Shown one piece after another: positions 1 to 8,859 of a stretch of DNA of 64,000 nt; the stretch's first letter is position 1; every line of letters starts with the position of its first letter. The position numbers and the translations under genes were made by a program. This DNA comes from CAVVYJ01 sp963752495 (lineage in GTDB: Bacteria; Pseudomonadota; Gammaproteobacteria; Burkholderiales; Methylophilaceae). Location: positions 297,226-361,225 of the forward strand of contig CAVVYJ010000003.1 in assembly GCA_963752495.1 (NCBI GenBank), written 5' to 3'. The notes under the pieces are model-generated. The model saw nothing but the letters and a program-made list of their open reading frames with translations. It was not told the origin of the DNA and searched no databases.

Positions 1-1125
1 ACCGCCTTTAATTGCTCCGCCGGTATCCTGCGCTAACATCAAACGCTTGAGTGGTTTACTACTATTTGGTTGCGTCGTCGATAAAAATACTGGTGCACCC
101 AGCGGAATAAATTTTGGATCTATTGCCACACTGCGTTCAGCGCTAATTGGAATACCTAGCGCACCAATTGGTCCTGACAGACCAGCTGGCAACTCTTTGA
201 AAAAAACATAACTAGGATTGCTGTTGAGCAAATCCCGTAATTTATCCAAGTTATTTCTTGCCCAGTTTTTGATTCCTTGCATGGATGCCTGATCTAGCGT
301 TAATTCACCACGCTCAACCAAAATACGACCAATTGAGTTGTAGGGATAGCCGTTTTGATCGGCATAACCTACATGCACTTCTTTACCGTTATCCAGCTGC
401 ACAAGGCCAGAACCTTGTATTTGCAGAAAGAAAACATCAATGATGTCATCTATCCATGCTAATTCGCTTCCCGCATATAATTGAGGATTTGATTCAATTT
501 CTGCCCGTGTGCTATAAGGTACGATTTTATTCCCTGCAAGCTTACCCCTAACACGTTTGTATTTCAGCTCCGGATAGACTTCACCCAAATCTACTGTAAT
601 TAAATCAGCAGGCTGGCGATATAAAGGGTGTGGATATTTCGCAGATTTCTTACGACTCCCTTTTAATATAGGTTCATAGTAACCCGTAATCAGCCCTGCA
701 TTCGTGCCATCTTCATTGTTCGCACTATATACATCAAAATGTGTGGCGAGATATGTTGTTATTGTCGCATTACTGGGTTTGCCGAGGGTACTGGCAGCAG
801 AACAGGCACTTTGCCATTGCTCCTTTTTAATGAGCGTACTGCAGCTTTTTAGCCAAGCAGGCCACGCGGCAACCAAATCATCTTCACTAAAGCCATCTAA
901 ATCTTGCCAATTTGCAGGCTTCAGTAAACTAAATTCTGCAATTTTTGTACTTCCGTTAGGTTTAATATCAGGAGATTTAGCGCCATCGGGTAACTGAATT
1001 GGCGGCAATTCATTAGTTTGGGTAGGTGGGCAATTGCAACCTGAAATATTCGGCTTAATATTGCGCTTGGCACAAGATACTGTAAATAAAACTAGTAGCA
1101 GTAATACGAATATCTTTTTCATCAT
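1..1125 (-). CDS. mltA: Membrane-bound lytic murein transglycosylase A, 3' end cut by window edge
   Basis: The reverse strand from a double ATG at 1125/1122 encodes a lipoprotein-type leader (MKKIFVLLLLV...SCAK, Cys near residue 17) and then a continuous frame to the left edge. MltA hallmarks are visible: LITGYYEP, ...PLYRQP, FFLQIQGSG, and close to the edge AQDTGGAIKG, which holds the catalytic Asp of the double-psi barrel fold. The family cleaves the glycan backbone of peptidoglycan, making 1,6-anhydromuropeptides, and is anchored to the outer membrane. It starts about 10 bases after the apaG stop and is probably the last gene of a thiS-thiG-apaG-mltA transcript. The C-terminal end lies outside the window. 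Confidence 0.9.
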   Translation of the reverse strand, partial: MMKKIFVLLLLVLFTVSCAKRNIKPNISGCNCPPTQTNELPPIQLPDGAKSPDIKPNGSTKIAEFSLLKPANWQDLDGFSEDDLVAAWPAWLKSCSTLIKKEQWQSACSAASTLGKPSNATITTYLATHFDVYSANNEDGTNAGLITGYYEPILKGSRKKSAKYPHPLYRQPADLITVDLGEVYPELKYKRVRGKLAGNKIVPYSTRAEIESNPQLYAGSELAWIDDIIDVFFLQIQGSGLVQLDNGKEVHVGYADQNGYPYNSIGRILVERGELTLDQASMQGIKNWARNNLDKLRDLLNSNPSYVFFKELPAGLSGPIGALGIPISAERSVAIDPKFIPLGAPVFLSTTQPNSSKPLKRLMLAQDTGGAIKGG

Positions 1126-1134
1126 TAGCTGGCC

Positions 1135-1527
1135 CTAATGCAATACCCTAGGAGCCGCAAGAGTAAATGGTGCAATAACAGTCTCGAACTGTGTGCCGTC
1201 TACCGCAACCAATTGATATGTGCCATGCATGCTGCCAGCAGATGTATCCAGCACGGTGCCGCTCGTGTATTCAAAGTTCTCATTGGGTTGCAGCAAAGGC
1301 TGTAAACCGATCACGCCTAAACCTTTTACTTCGCTCACTTCGCCATTTGCATCTGCAATTATCCAGTGACGGCTAATTAATTGTGCGGCTATATCACCAA
1401 TATTGGTGATGGTGATGGTGTATGAAAATGCATATCGATTATCTTCTATACTAGACTGATCTTGCAGATATGCAGTTTTCACGCTCACGGAAAATGCATA
1501 TTTTTGCTTATCGCCCACTTTAATCAA
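1135..1527 (-). CDS. apaG: ApaG family protein (DUF525 fold)
   Basis: A 130-residue protein of the usual ApaG length, with the family pattern of an Ig-like beta sandwich: YAFSYTITITNIG, LISRHWIIADANG, the glycine motif GLGVIG, and FEYTSGT...SMHGTYQLV. ApaG has been linked to Co2+/Mg2+ resistance and to diadenosine tetraphosphate metabolism with apaH; its biochemistry is not settled. The start overlaps the 3' end of thiG by 8 bases, so the two are probably translationally coupled. In many betaproteobacteria apaG sits beside mltA, as here. Confidence 0.92.
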   Translation of the reverse strand: MIKVGDKQKYAFSVSVKTAYLQDQSSIEDNRYAFSYTITITNIGDIAAQLISRHWIIADANGEVSEVKGLGVIGLQPLLQPNENFEYTSGTVLDTSAGSMHGTYQLVAVDGTQFETVIAPFTLAAPRVLH

Positions 1528-2308
1528 TCATGCCAGAAACTGGCGAACTTGGACTTGCTGAATAAAGTTTTTTAGGCATGCGGCCCGCCAAATAAGCCTC
1601 TCGGCCTGCTTCTACTGCTTTTTTCATGGCCGATGCCATCAGAACTGGATGACGTGCACCTGCGATAGCAGTATTCATTAAAATACCAGCGCAACCAAGT
1701 TCCATGGCAATCGCCGCGTCACTAGCTGTACCTACACCTGCATCCACCAGCACGGGTACTTTTGAATTTTCAATAATAATCTGCAAATTCCAGGGGTTCA
1801 AAATGCCCATACCGGAACCAATAAGAGAAGCGAGTGGCATGACTGCAACACAACCGATATCCTCCAGCTCCTTAGCAATAATTGGGTCATCAGACGTGTA
1901 AACCATTACATCAAAACCTTCTTTAACTAATACTTTTGCCGCAGTTATTGTTTCAATCACATTTGGATACAAAGTTTTAGGGTCACCCAACACTTCTAGC
2001 TTTACTAACTTATGCCCATCTAGTAACTCTCGTGCTAATCGCAAAGTACGCACAGCATCCTCAGCAGAATAGCAGCCCGCTGTATTAGGCAGATAAGTAA
2101 ACTCTTCTGGCGGCAAAAATTCTAAAAGTGAGGGTTCCGCTGCATTTTGGCCAATATTGGTACGTCGGATAGCAACAGTGACAATTTTTGCGCCACTTGC
2201 GTCGATAGCCTGACGTGTTTCGGCAAAATCTTTATATTTTCCCGTGCCTACCAACAAACGCGACTGATAAGATTTTCCTGCAATTATTAATTGATCTTCG
2301 TTATTCAT
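1520..2308 (-). CDS. thiG: Thiazole synthase ThiG
   Basis: A 262-residue TIM-barrel protein matching ThiG along its length: SRLLVGTGKYKD near the start, VTVAIRR, the Schiff-base lysine region KLVKLEVLGD, and the phosphate-binding end VLVDAGVGTASDAA...GILMNTAIAGA. It condenses 1-deoxy-D-xylulose 5-phosphate, dehydroglycine and the ThiS thiocarboxylate into the thiazole phosphate of thiamine. It lies 18 bases after thiS, its sulfur-carrier partner. No frameshift is seen. Confidence 0.96.
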   Translation of the reverse strand: MNNEDQLIIAGKSYQSRLLVGTGKYKDFAETRQAIDASGAKIVTVAIRRTNIGQNAAEPSLLEFLPPEEFTYLPNTAGCYSAEDAVRTLRLARELLDGHKLVKLEVLGDPKTLYPNVIETITAAKVLVKEGFDVMVYTSDDPIIAKELEDIGCVAVMPLASLIGSGMGILNPWNLQIIIENSKVPVLVDAGVGTASDAAIAMELGCAGILMNTAIAGARHPVLMASAMKKAVEAGREAYLAGRMPKKLYSASPSSPVSGMID

Positions 2309-2326
2309 TTTTAATTTATTCTAACC

Positions 2327-2530
2327 TTAGCCACCACCAACAGCGCCTACAATTTCCAATTTATCGCCTTCCTTAATCGCAACTTCGGCAAAAAGACTGC
2401 GGGGGATAATCTCTCCGTTACACTCAATAGCTATGCGCTTTCCTGCCACATTCAACTCTTTTACTAAATCCGAAATCGTCATGCTACTAGCAGTAAATTG
2501 CCTAGCATTTCCGTTAATTAAAATCTGCAT
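2327..2530 (-). CDS. thiS: Sulfur carrier protein ThiS
   Basis: A 67-residue ubiquitin-fold protein (MQILINGNARQF...) ending in ...VGAVGGG, the C-terminal Gly-Gly tail that is adenylated and thiocarboxylated. It donates sulfur to ThiG, encoded directly downstream. It is the first gene of the minus-strand run. I looked for a TPP riboswitch in the leader (CTGAGA motif) and did not find one, so any thiamine control is not evident in the sequence. Confidence 0.95.
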   Translation of the reverse strand: MQILINGNARQFTASSMTISDLVKELNVAGKRIAIECNGEIIPRSLFAEVAIKEGDKLEIVGAVGGG

Positions 2531-2834
2531 ACTTATATTAAAAACATTCCATTTTATTGTGCTATTTTACGTAACTTTTTTGCGCCTTGGCTGGCTAATT
2601 ACGATTAATTTTAGTGGATTAAATTTTTGGTATTAAAGTTGCTTATAGATTTGTCGTAAAGAATTATATTTTTGTGTATTCCGCAACAAGTGTAATGCGT
2701 TACTCACTGGAATGTAATGATTTTAACGATTTACTGACTAAATCTAAAAAATAGATGAATTTATTTGGTAAATTACGCTCAACATAACACTGGGACAAAA
2801 TTCCAGTATTTTCAACTCCCAAAAGGAATGTAAC
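2531..2834. promoter_or_regulatory. Divergent intergenic region, thiS versus Cys-tail peptide
   Basis: About 300 AT-rich bases between the start of thiS (minus) and the start of the small peptide gene (plus). It must hold promoters for both directions, but no single -35/-10 pair stands out. A Shine-Dalgarno-like AAGGAA lies just before 2835. No conserved riboswitch motif was recognised. Confidence 0.4.
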
Positions 2835-3008
2835 ATGGCACAAGCACTAAAAGAAGCAAAAGCAGTAACAACAGCAGTTGATAGTAAATTATCTAAAGTA
2901 AAAGCAAAGAAGTCTGATGTCAAAAATGCACCAGAAGCAACGATTCTGAATTTCGACAAAACCAAAAGTTTCAGTCGATTTTTAGAAGCCAGCTGCGACT
3001 GTTGCTAG
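2835..3008 (+). CDS. Small lysine-rich peptide with Cys-Asp-Cys-Cys C-terminus
   Basis: An ATG with AAGGAA upstream opens a 57-residue frame. The first ~30 residues are rich in Ala and Lys and look helical (MAQALKEAKAVTTAVDSKLS...), followed by FDKTKSFSRFLEASCDCC and a stop. There is no hydrophobic signal peptide. A hairpin plus T-run follows directly, so it appears to be a free-standing one-gene transcript. The leader-like N-terminus and terminal cysteine cluster recall metal-binding peptides or RiPP precursors, but no maturase gene is adjacent. I do not recognise the family; the function is unknown. Confidence 0.6.
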   Translation: MAQALKEAKAVTTAVDSKLSKVKAKKSDVKNAPEATILNFDKTKSFSRFLEASCDCC

Positions 3009-3031
3009 ACAATACATTTAAAACTTCAATT

Positions 3032-3065
3032 TGAGGATGGCATCGCCACCCTCGTTTCGTTTCTT
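3032..3065 (+). terminator. Rho-independent terminator after the Cys-tail peptide
   Basis: GAGGATGGC ATC GCCACCCTC can pair into a GC-rich hairpin with one mismatch, followed by a T-rich tract (GTTTCGTTTCTT). It overlaps the end of convergent gnd by a few bases and probably ends the peptide transcript. Confidence 0.6.
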
Positions 3066-4582
3066 ACTCAACTGTAAGTTGTGGTCGTTTTGCTTCTGGC
3101 CAGTCTAAGTGGAAGAACTGTCCGCGTGGCTGATCTTTACGCTCATAAGTATGCGCGCCAAAGTAGTCACGTTGACCTTGCAACAAGTTTAGCTGGTAAA
3201 TCTGCGCTACGGTAGCCATCGTAATAAGCTAGCGCCGCACTAAAACCTTGAGCAGGGATGCCGTTAGTGACTGCTAAGGCAATCACTTTACGCCAACCTT
3301 CTTGACCCTCGTTCATCGCATTGGTGAAATATGGGTCTAGCATCAAGTTTTTCAAACGTGAATTAAGCGCGTAAGCATTGGTAATTTTTTGCAAGAAACG
3401 AGCGCGAATAATACAACCGCCACGCCAAATTTGCGCGATTTCACCAAAGTTAAGTTTCCAGTTGTAAGCAACTTGTGCTTTATCAATCAACTGAAAGCCT
3501 TGTGCATAAGCACAAATTTTTGAGCAATAAAGCGCATTTTTAATCGCTTCGATAATTTCTTTTTTATCACCTTGCACCTTTTTAGCTGCAGGGCCTTTTA
3601 AGATTTTACTTGCTTCAACACGCTCTTCTTTTAGGCTTGAAAGTGCACGGGCATATACTGCCGCAGCAATCGCGTTAGCTGGTGACCCAAGCTCTAGCGC
3701 ATTCGCTGCAGTCCATTGTCCTGTGCCTTTTTGGCCAGCAGTATCTAAAATTTGGTCAACCAAGAAACCTTTACCCATAGGGTCTTTTTGTTGCAAAATA
3801 TCTGCAGTAATTTCAATCAAGAAGCTTGATAACTCACCCTTATTCCATTCAGCAAATACTTTACCGATTTCGTCTGCTGGCATATCTAGCAAGTTCTTCA
3901 TGAGCCAGTAAGCTTCGCAAATTAATTGCATATCAATATATTCAATACCGTTGTGCACCATTTTCACGTAATGACCTGAACCATCTGGTCCAATGTATTC
4001 CGCACATGAGAAGCCGCCTACAACAGGTTTGCCAGGTTTGCCGCCTTCCATGGGTTCGCCAGTTTCGTTGTTCACTTTTGCTGCGATATCGCGCCAAATT
4101 GGCTCTAAACTTGCCCATGCTTTACGTGTGCCAGAAGGCATTAAGCTTGGGCCAAAACGTGCGCCAGTTTCGCCGCCAGAAACGCCAGAGCCAATAAAAT
4201 CGATGCCTTTTACAGCAAGTTCTTTTTCACGGCGGATAGTGTCCGTCCACAATGAGTTACCGCCATCAATAATAATGTCGCCTTGCTCTAAAAATGGCAA
4301 GAGCGCATTAATTGTCACATCGGTTGCACTACCAGCTTTAACCAGCAACACAATCTTACGCGGACGTTTGATACTCAATACGAAAGAAGCTAAATCGGCA
4401 TGCCCAACCACATTTGCCGCTGATGGCTCATTAGCTTTGCATTCCTTAATAAAGTTCGTCATTTTTTTAGGATCGCGGTTATAAACCGCTATGGTGTAGC
4501 CATGATCGGCAATATTGAGGGCAAGGTTTTGCCCCATCACAGCAAGGCCAACTAGACCAATATCAGCATTTTTTGTTGTCAT
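3064..4582 (-). CDS. gnd: 6-phosphogluconate dehydrogenase, decarboxylating (one frameshift near C-terminus)
   Basis: The reading frame starts at 4582 with the NADP-binding glycine motif GLAVMGQNLALNIADHGY. The catalytic region GSGHYVKMVHNGIEY and the long all-alpha C-terminal domain follow. The open frame stops early at 3167 after ADLPAKLVARST, but the next frame continues with NLLQGQRDYFGAHTYERKDQP and ends at 3064, the normal end of the enzyme. One extra A in an AAA run near 3,190 explains the break, which looks like a sequencing error. The enzyme oxidises 6-phosphogluconate to ribulose 5-phosphate, CO2 and NADPH; in methylotrophs it also serves cyclic formaldehyde oxidation through the RuMP cycle. 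Confidence 0.93.
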
Positions 4583-4618
4583 AATATTTCTCTTTAAATG
4601 GGTAATTTAAGTTTAAAA

Positions 4619-4647
4619 ATAAAACCTCAGCTTTTGGCTGAAGTTTT
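4619..4647 (-). terminator. Terminator downstream of the dienelactone-hydrolase-like gene
   Basis: On the minus strand ACTTCAGC CAAAA GCTGAGGT forms an 8-9 bp stem with one mismatch, then TTTTATTTTT. It lies just after the stop at 4667 and before gnd, so it separates the two transcripts. Confidence 0.65.
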
Positions 4648-4666
4648 GGAAAAGTACTACAAAGCG

Positions 4667-5401
4667 TTATAAAGTTCTGCCAAACAGCTGAATTGCCAAC
4701 TGATAACCCATCAGCGCCAATTGCGAATCATAGCGTTCGCCTTCATCGCGCATGAAAGCATGTTGGCCGTTAAATTCGTGCCAGGTAAAAGTGAGATTGG
4801 CTTCAGCTAGCTTTTGGTACACCTGCGCACGGCCAGCAGCGGGGATGTGTGGATCTTGTTTACCCCAGATCATCATCAGCTCGCCTTTAATATCGGCGAG
4901 CTTTTCCATGCTGTGTTGATTGGGTTTGTTTGGAATCACGTTCGAATGTAAATCTGTCGCATAAAAACATGCAGTTGCCTTAACTTCAGGCTGCAGAGCC
5001 GCTCGGAAAGCCAAATGACCACCGATGCAGTAACCCATCGCCCCTAAATTTCCGCTGTACCATGCCTGCGCATTTAACCACTCAATCATCGCACGATTGT
5101 CTGTGTCATAACCTTGCACATCCTTGGCAGCCTTATCCGCATTACCTTTATCGCGGCCAGCATCATCATATCCCAGCACTGTACCGATTGGATTTAACTC
5201 GTGAAACACTTCTGGAACCAGTACCGCATAACCTTGGCCGGCCATAAAGCGCGCAGAGCGCTCGATTGGACCTGTTTGCTGAAATATTTCTGAATAAAAT
5301 AAAATTGCTGGAACTTTATTACTGTGAGCGGGACGATGTACATAAGTACGCATAATCCCCGTTGGAGTAGGGATATCTACAACTTGCGTCTGAATCAACA
5401 T
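4667..5401 (-). CDS. Dienelactone hydrolase family protein
   Basis: A 244-residue alpha/beta hydrolase. The nucleophile elbow is GYCIGG (Cys in place of Ser, typical of dienelactone hydrolases), the acid lies in MMIWGKQDPHIP and the histidine in FNGQHAF. The N-terminus TPTGIMRTYVHRPA is also typical. Members hydrolyse dienelactones or other small esters and lactones in the cytoplasm; the substrate here cannot be told. No aromatic-degradation genes are nearby, so a housekeeping esterase role is as likely. Confidence 0.88.
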   Translation of the reverse strand: MLIQTQVVDIPTPTGIMRTYVHRPAHSNKVPAILFYSEIFQQTGPIERSARFMAGQGYAVLVPEVFHELNPIGTVLGYDDAGRDKGNADKAAKDVQGYDTDNRAMIEWLNAQAWYSGNLGAMGYCIGGHLAFRAALQPEVKATACFYATDLHSNVIPNKPNQHSMEKLADIKGELMMIWGKQDPHIPAAGRAQVYQKLAEANLTFTWHEFNGQHAFMRDEGERYDSQLALMGYQLAIQLFGRTL

Positions 5402-5606
5402 GGCTTTTCCAATATAAAACTTTGCTAAAGCATAATTTTACAAGGCTTTGCTATCACTTTCATCTTAAATTTGAAATAACTATAAAATTAATTAAAAAAT
5501 TTATTTTAAATCCTTAGTAACTAATGTCACTTTACACAATTAGCTATATCACTTACTTTATCGATATAAAAATATATATATTACATATTGCCTAGATAAT
5601 CTAATA

Positions 5607-6647
5607 ATGCGCTCTGTGATTAATTTTTTTTGCTTCGCCCTAGTCAGCACTCACTTACATGCCGAGTCAGTGAATGAAATGGCCTATAAGCTAAAAGCCT
5701 CTGTAGTAAAAGTACATGTGGCCACTAAATCTGGCGGACATGGCGTCGGCACAGGCGTTGTGGTTGGCAAAGATCTAATCGCTACCAATTGCCATGTTCT
5801 GGCAAACAGCAATGGGGCAAAAATTACCAAATTTGGTGATAGCTTTACACCAGTTGCACTAAAAGCCGATTGGAAACACGATTTGTGTATTCTACGGTTT
5901 GAGTATTTAGAGCTAAAGCCTGTAGAGCTTGGCGACTCAGAAAATTTAAAATATGAGCAGGAAGTTTTCTCTATTGGCTTTCCGGGTGGGCCACCAAAAC
6001 CACAGACAACTCAGGGAAAAATTAAGGCCTTATATCCTTTTGACGACAGCGTAATCGTCCGCACAGATGCCTCATTCGTTATGGGCGCCAGTGGCAGCCC
6101 AGTATTTGATACAAGCGGCAAACTAATCGCTATTAGCACCTTTAAAAGTCCGGGTAAAGGAGCGTATTTTTACAACATCCCCGTAAAGTGGGTAAAAACC
6201 TTACTGGAAGCGCCTGATATCACTTCCATGCAAACCAGTGAGTCTCCATTTTGGGATGCCCCTTTAGAAAAGCGACCATTTCTAATGAGCGTCGTTTTAC
6301 CCTATCAAAATGAAAAATGGGATGAACTTTCTTCCATCGCACAACAGTGGGTCAACAGCGAGCCAACTTCAGCGGAAGCGCATTATTATTTAGGTGTTGC
6401 TCATGAGAATCTTGGCAAGCTTGAACAAGCAAAGGCAGAATTTTTGCAAGTGCTAAAATTACAGCCAAATCACACGGCAACTTTATTTGAGCAAGGATTA
6501 ATTGCAAATAAAGAGGGCAATCAGCCCGAACTAGAACGCATCAAGACTGTCATAAACTTGATAGATTCAGGCATGCTAGCCGCTTTAAACGACAAAATTG
6601 CCGCAAAACCACAAAGCGAGACAGAATGTTCAAGCAGCTACTGTTAG
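5607..6647 (+). CDS. Secreted trypsin-like serine protease with C-terminal TPR (copy 1)
   Basis: A 346-residue protein with a signal peptide cut near HAES. A trypsin-like domain follows (residues ~25-205) with catalytic His in TNCHVL, Asp in KHDLCIL and Ser in GASGSPVF. From about 240 on there are helical TPR-like units (AEAHYYLGVAHENLGKLEQA). It has no PDZ domain, unlike DegP. It overlaps the next gene, a paralogue, by 22 bases, so the pair is probably co-transcribed. A third copy lies at 16,551-17,564. The role is probably periplasmic proteolysis or quality control; the substrate is unknown. Confidence 0.88.
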   Translation: MRSVINFFCFALVSTHLHAESVNEMAYKLKASVVKVHVATKSGGHGVGTGVVVGKDLIATNCHVLANSNGAKITKFGDSFTPVALKADWKHDLCILRFEYLELKPVELGDSENLKYEQEVFSIGFPGGPPKPQTTQGKIKALYPFDDSVIVRTDASFVMGASGSPVFDTSGKLIAISTFKSPGKGAYFYNIPVKWVKTLLEAPDITSMQTSESPFWDAPLEKRPFLMSVVLPYQNEKWDELSSIAQQWVNSEPTSAEAHYYLGVAHENLGKLEQAKAEFLQVLKLQPNHTATLFEQGLIANKEGNQPELERIKTVINLIDSGMLAALNDKIAAKPQSETECSSSYC

Positions 6648-7564
6648 TGCCCGTATTATTATTTTCTGGTTTAGTGCATGCGCTAGATGACAGTGTGACC
6701 GAGCCAACAGACGCGTTTTTGTATACCCTAAAGCAATCATTAGTTAAAGTAATTAGTAACGAAAAATCCGGCGGTCTTGGGCATGGAACTGGGGTGGCAA
6801 TTAGCAAAAACCATGTTATTACGAATTGCCATGTGATTGCGAATACGCTTGGGGTAACCATCCGCGTGTGGGGAGATAGTTACTCTCCAGTTGCCATGCA
6901 GGCCGATTGGAAACACGATTTATGTATTATGCGTTTTGAATGGGCAAACATTACCCCCGTTGCCTTAGGTGATTCGGAAACACTCAAATATGAGCAGCCG
7001 GTGATTTCCATATCCATGCCTGGCGATTCTCCTGCCCCGTATGTTGATTTAAGCAAAATCAAAGCACTTTACACTATGGATGGAAGTCAAGTGATTCGCA
7101 CCGAAGCGGCATTCTCGATTGGCGCTAGTGGTAGCCCCATATTTGATTACAACGGCAAACTTATTGGCATCAGCACATTTAAAAGCCCAGGGCATGGTGC
7201 GTATTTTTATAATATGCCTGTGGCGTGGGTTAAAAAATTACTACTAACGCCAGAAGTGCCAGTTAACCAGGCCTATGAAGCGGCTTTTTGGGATACTCCC
7301 GAAGAGGCTAGGCCATTTTTTATGCGGATTGTGCTTCCATTTCAAAACCTACGGTGGGCTGATGTAAAAAAAATCTCTCAGGAATGGATCACAAAAGAGC
7401 CTAGCAGCCCCGAGGCCTATTATTACGCAGGCATCGCAGAAGAAAAATTAGGGGATAAAAACAAAGCTGATCAGTATTTTCAAAAAACCTTATCACTACA
7501 ACCTCAACATCCAGCGGCACTTGCCGCAATCAAATGCGCTACCCATGTGGCTTTAGAGTGTTGA
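6626..7564 (+). CDS. Secreted trypsin-like serine protease with C-terminal TPR (copy 2)
   Basis: A 312-residue paralogue of the preceding gene. It has a signal peptide (FKQLLLVPVLLFSGLVHA), the triad in TNCHVI, KHDLCIM and GASGSPIF, and a shorter TPR tail (PEAYYYAGIAEEKLGDKNKA). The motif order and the ADWKHDLCI and GAYFYN blocks are nearly the same as in copy 1, indicating tandem duplication followed by divergence. It is predicted to be periplasmic. The ATG lies inside the 3' end of copy 1. Confidence 0.88.
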   Translation: MFKQLLLVPVLLFSGLVHALDDSVTEPTDAFLYTLKQSLVKVISNEKSGGLGHGTGVAISKNHVITNCHVIANTLGVTIRVWGDSYSPVAMQADWKHDLCIMRFEWANITPVALGDSETLKYEQPVISISMPGDSPAPYVDLSKIKALYTMDGSQVIRTEAAFSIGASGSPIFDYNGKLIGISTFKSPGHGAYFYNMPVAWVKKLLLTPEVPVNQAYEAAFWDTPEEARPFFMRIVLPFQNLRWADVKKISQEWITKEPSSPEAYYYAGIAEEKLGDKNKADQYFQKTLSLQPQHPAALAAIKCATHVALEC

Positions 7565-7569
7565 TTTAA

Positions 7570-7800
7570 CTAATAGTCACTGCTGCGGCCTGTGGAATAC
7601 CCCTGTGGCACATCGTTTTGCCACTCGCCACAAGCGTTGCATAAGTGATCATGCATCGTCGGGCTCAAAGTCAAATCCGTGCTGCCACAAAATTTACATT
7701 GCGCGGCTTGCACTGCAGATGTTTTGTGTTGCGTTTCATGGTGCTCTGTAGCAACTTTTGAACTGCCTAAACCGTACTTATTGTCCATGGCATACTCCAT
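7570..7800 (-). CDS. Small zinc-ribbon protein
   Basis: A 76-residue protein whose core is CKFCGSTDLTLS...HLCNACGEWQND: two CxxC knuckles 18-20 residues apart, a classic zinc ribbon. The N-terminal ~30 residues are polar and the tail QGYSTGRSSDY is disordered. An internal Met (7,788) is an alternative start. It is convergent with the protease pair (5 bases between stops). Likely a cytoplasmic nucleic-acid- or protein-binding accessory factor; specific function unknown. Confidence 0.7.
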   Translation of the reverse strand: MEYAMDNKYGLGSSKVATEHHETQHKTSAVQAAQCKFCGSTDLTLSPTMHDHLCNACGEWQNDVPQGYSTGRSSDY

Positions 7801-7871
7801 AGAAAATCTATTTACTGAAAGCTAAAATTACTCGTTTTTTCATTCAATAACAAGTAGTTTCTATTAAATTT

Positions 7872-8810
7872 TTATTGCACTGCTCGTGTTAACCTATCAG
7901 TAATAGCTAGCCAATCTTGCTGGTTTGGCGGGTTTTCAATCAATAGCGTTTTAACTTTTAACGCATCCATATGGTGCAAGGTATCGTAGAGCCGCTCTGC
8001 GGCTTCCTTTGGATAATCCGGCAGAATAAAATACTGACAATTTGGTAGCGCACCATCGCCAAACAATAGTGCGGCACAACTTTTTTGAGATTGCGCAAAA
8101 TTAATTAAATCACCACGCACTTGAAACAACATCGCTTTAGTTTTTGGAGAGTAGTGCTGCAAGTGCTGACCTGGAACTTTGGGTAAATTAATGCTGTGTT
8201 GAAGCGCTGGCTTACCTACCGCTTTCTCTATTGCTGCCTCAGAAATCATTCCCAGCCGCAACAAGCGCCAATCATCATTTTCTACACTTACTATGGTGGA
8301 TTCGATTCCAACTGCACAAGAGCCGCCATCTAACACTGGCACATCCTCGCCCAAGCCTGTCGCCACATGCGCAGCTGTGGTTGGACTAAGCTGTGTGAAT
8401 TTATTGGCCGAGGGGGCCGCCAGCGCTAGGCCAGATTGTTTAAGCAATTGCAAAGTAATTGGATGACTTGGCACCCGCAAAGCGACCGTTGGCTGGTTAC
8501 CGCGCACAATTGTCGAAACGCATTCCTTAGCCGGCAACACCAGCGTAAGCGGTCCCGGCCAAAAAGCACTTGCCAGCCTTTGCGCGAGCGGCGGAAACTC
8601 TGTGGCAAAGTCCAACGCTTGACTCGCATCAGCAATATGTATAATAAGTGGATTTTCTGATGGACGCTGCTTGATGGCATAAATCTGCCGCAAAGCATCT
8701 TCGCTGCTGGCATTCGCGGCAAGACCGTAAACGGTTTCCGTCGGAATCGCCACCACCTCGCCACGCTTTAACAGGGCAATTGCTTTTGCTAAATCAACTT
8801 GCATGTGCAT
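7872..8810 (-). CDS. L-threonylcarbamoyladenylate synthase, Sua5 type
   Basis: A 312-residue protein. The N-terminal YrdC domain carries GEVVAIPTETVYGLAANA, KQRPSENPLIIHI, the SxxN motif APSANKFTQLSP and GIESTIV. A C-terminal Sua5 extension begins around PGQHLQHYSPKTKAM, so the length and architecture match Sua5 rather than the short TsaC. It makes threonylcarbamoyl-AMP from Thr, bicarbonate and ATP for the t6A37 modification of ANN-decoding tRNAs. The start may be at 8,810 or at Met3 (8,804). Confidence 0.93.
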   Translation of the reverse strand: MHMQVDLAKAIALLKRGEVVAIPTETVYGLAANASSEDALRQIYAIKQRPSENPLIIHIADASQALDFATEFPPLAQRLASAFWPGPLTLVLPAKECVSTIVRGNQPTVALRVPSHPITLQLLKQSGLALAAPSANKFTQLSPTTAAHVATGLGEDVPVLDGGSCAVGIESTIVSVENDDWRLLRLGMISEAAIEKAVGKPALQHSINLPKVPGQHLQHYSPKTKAMLFQVRGDLINFAQSQKSCAALLFGDGALPNCQYFILPDYPKEAAERLYDTLHHMDALKVKTLLIENPPNQQDWLAITDRLTRAVQ

Positions 8811-8859
8811 ATTTTACCCGTTTAGCGAGTTCACTGTTTGAAAACGTTATAATGTAAGA

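Noticed and set aside
704..997. A plus-strand open frame of about 97 codons
   Set aside because: It lies antisense inside mltA, whose minus-strand frame has clear family motifs; there is no ribosome site.
2531..2834. Possible TPP riboswitch before thiS
   Set aside because: No CTGAGA or ACCTGATCTGGATAAT-like THI-box elements on the minus strand.
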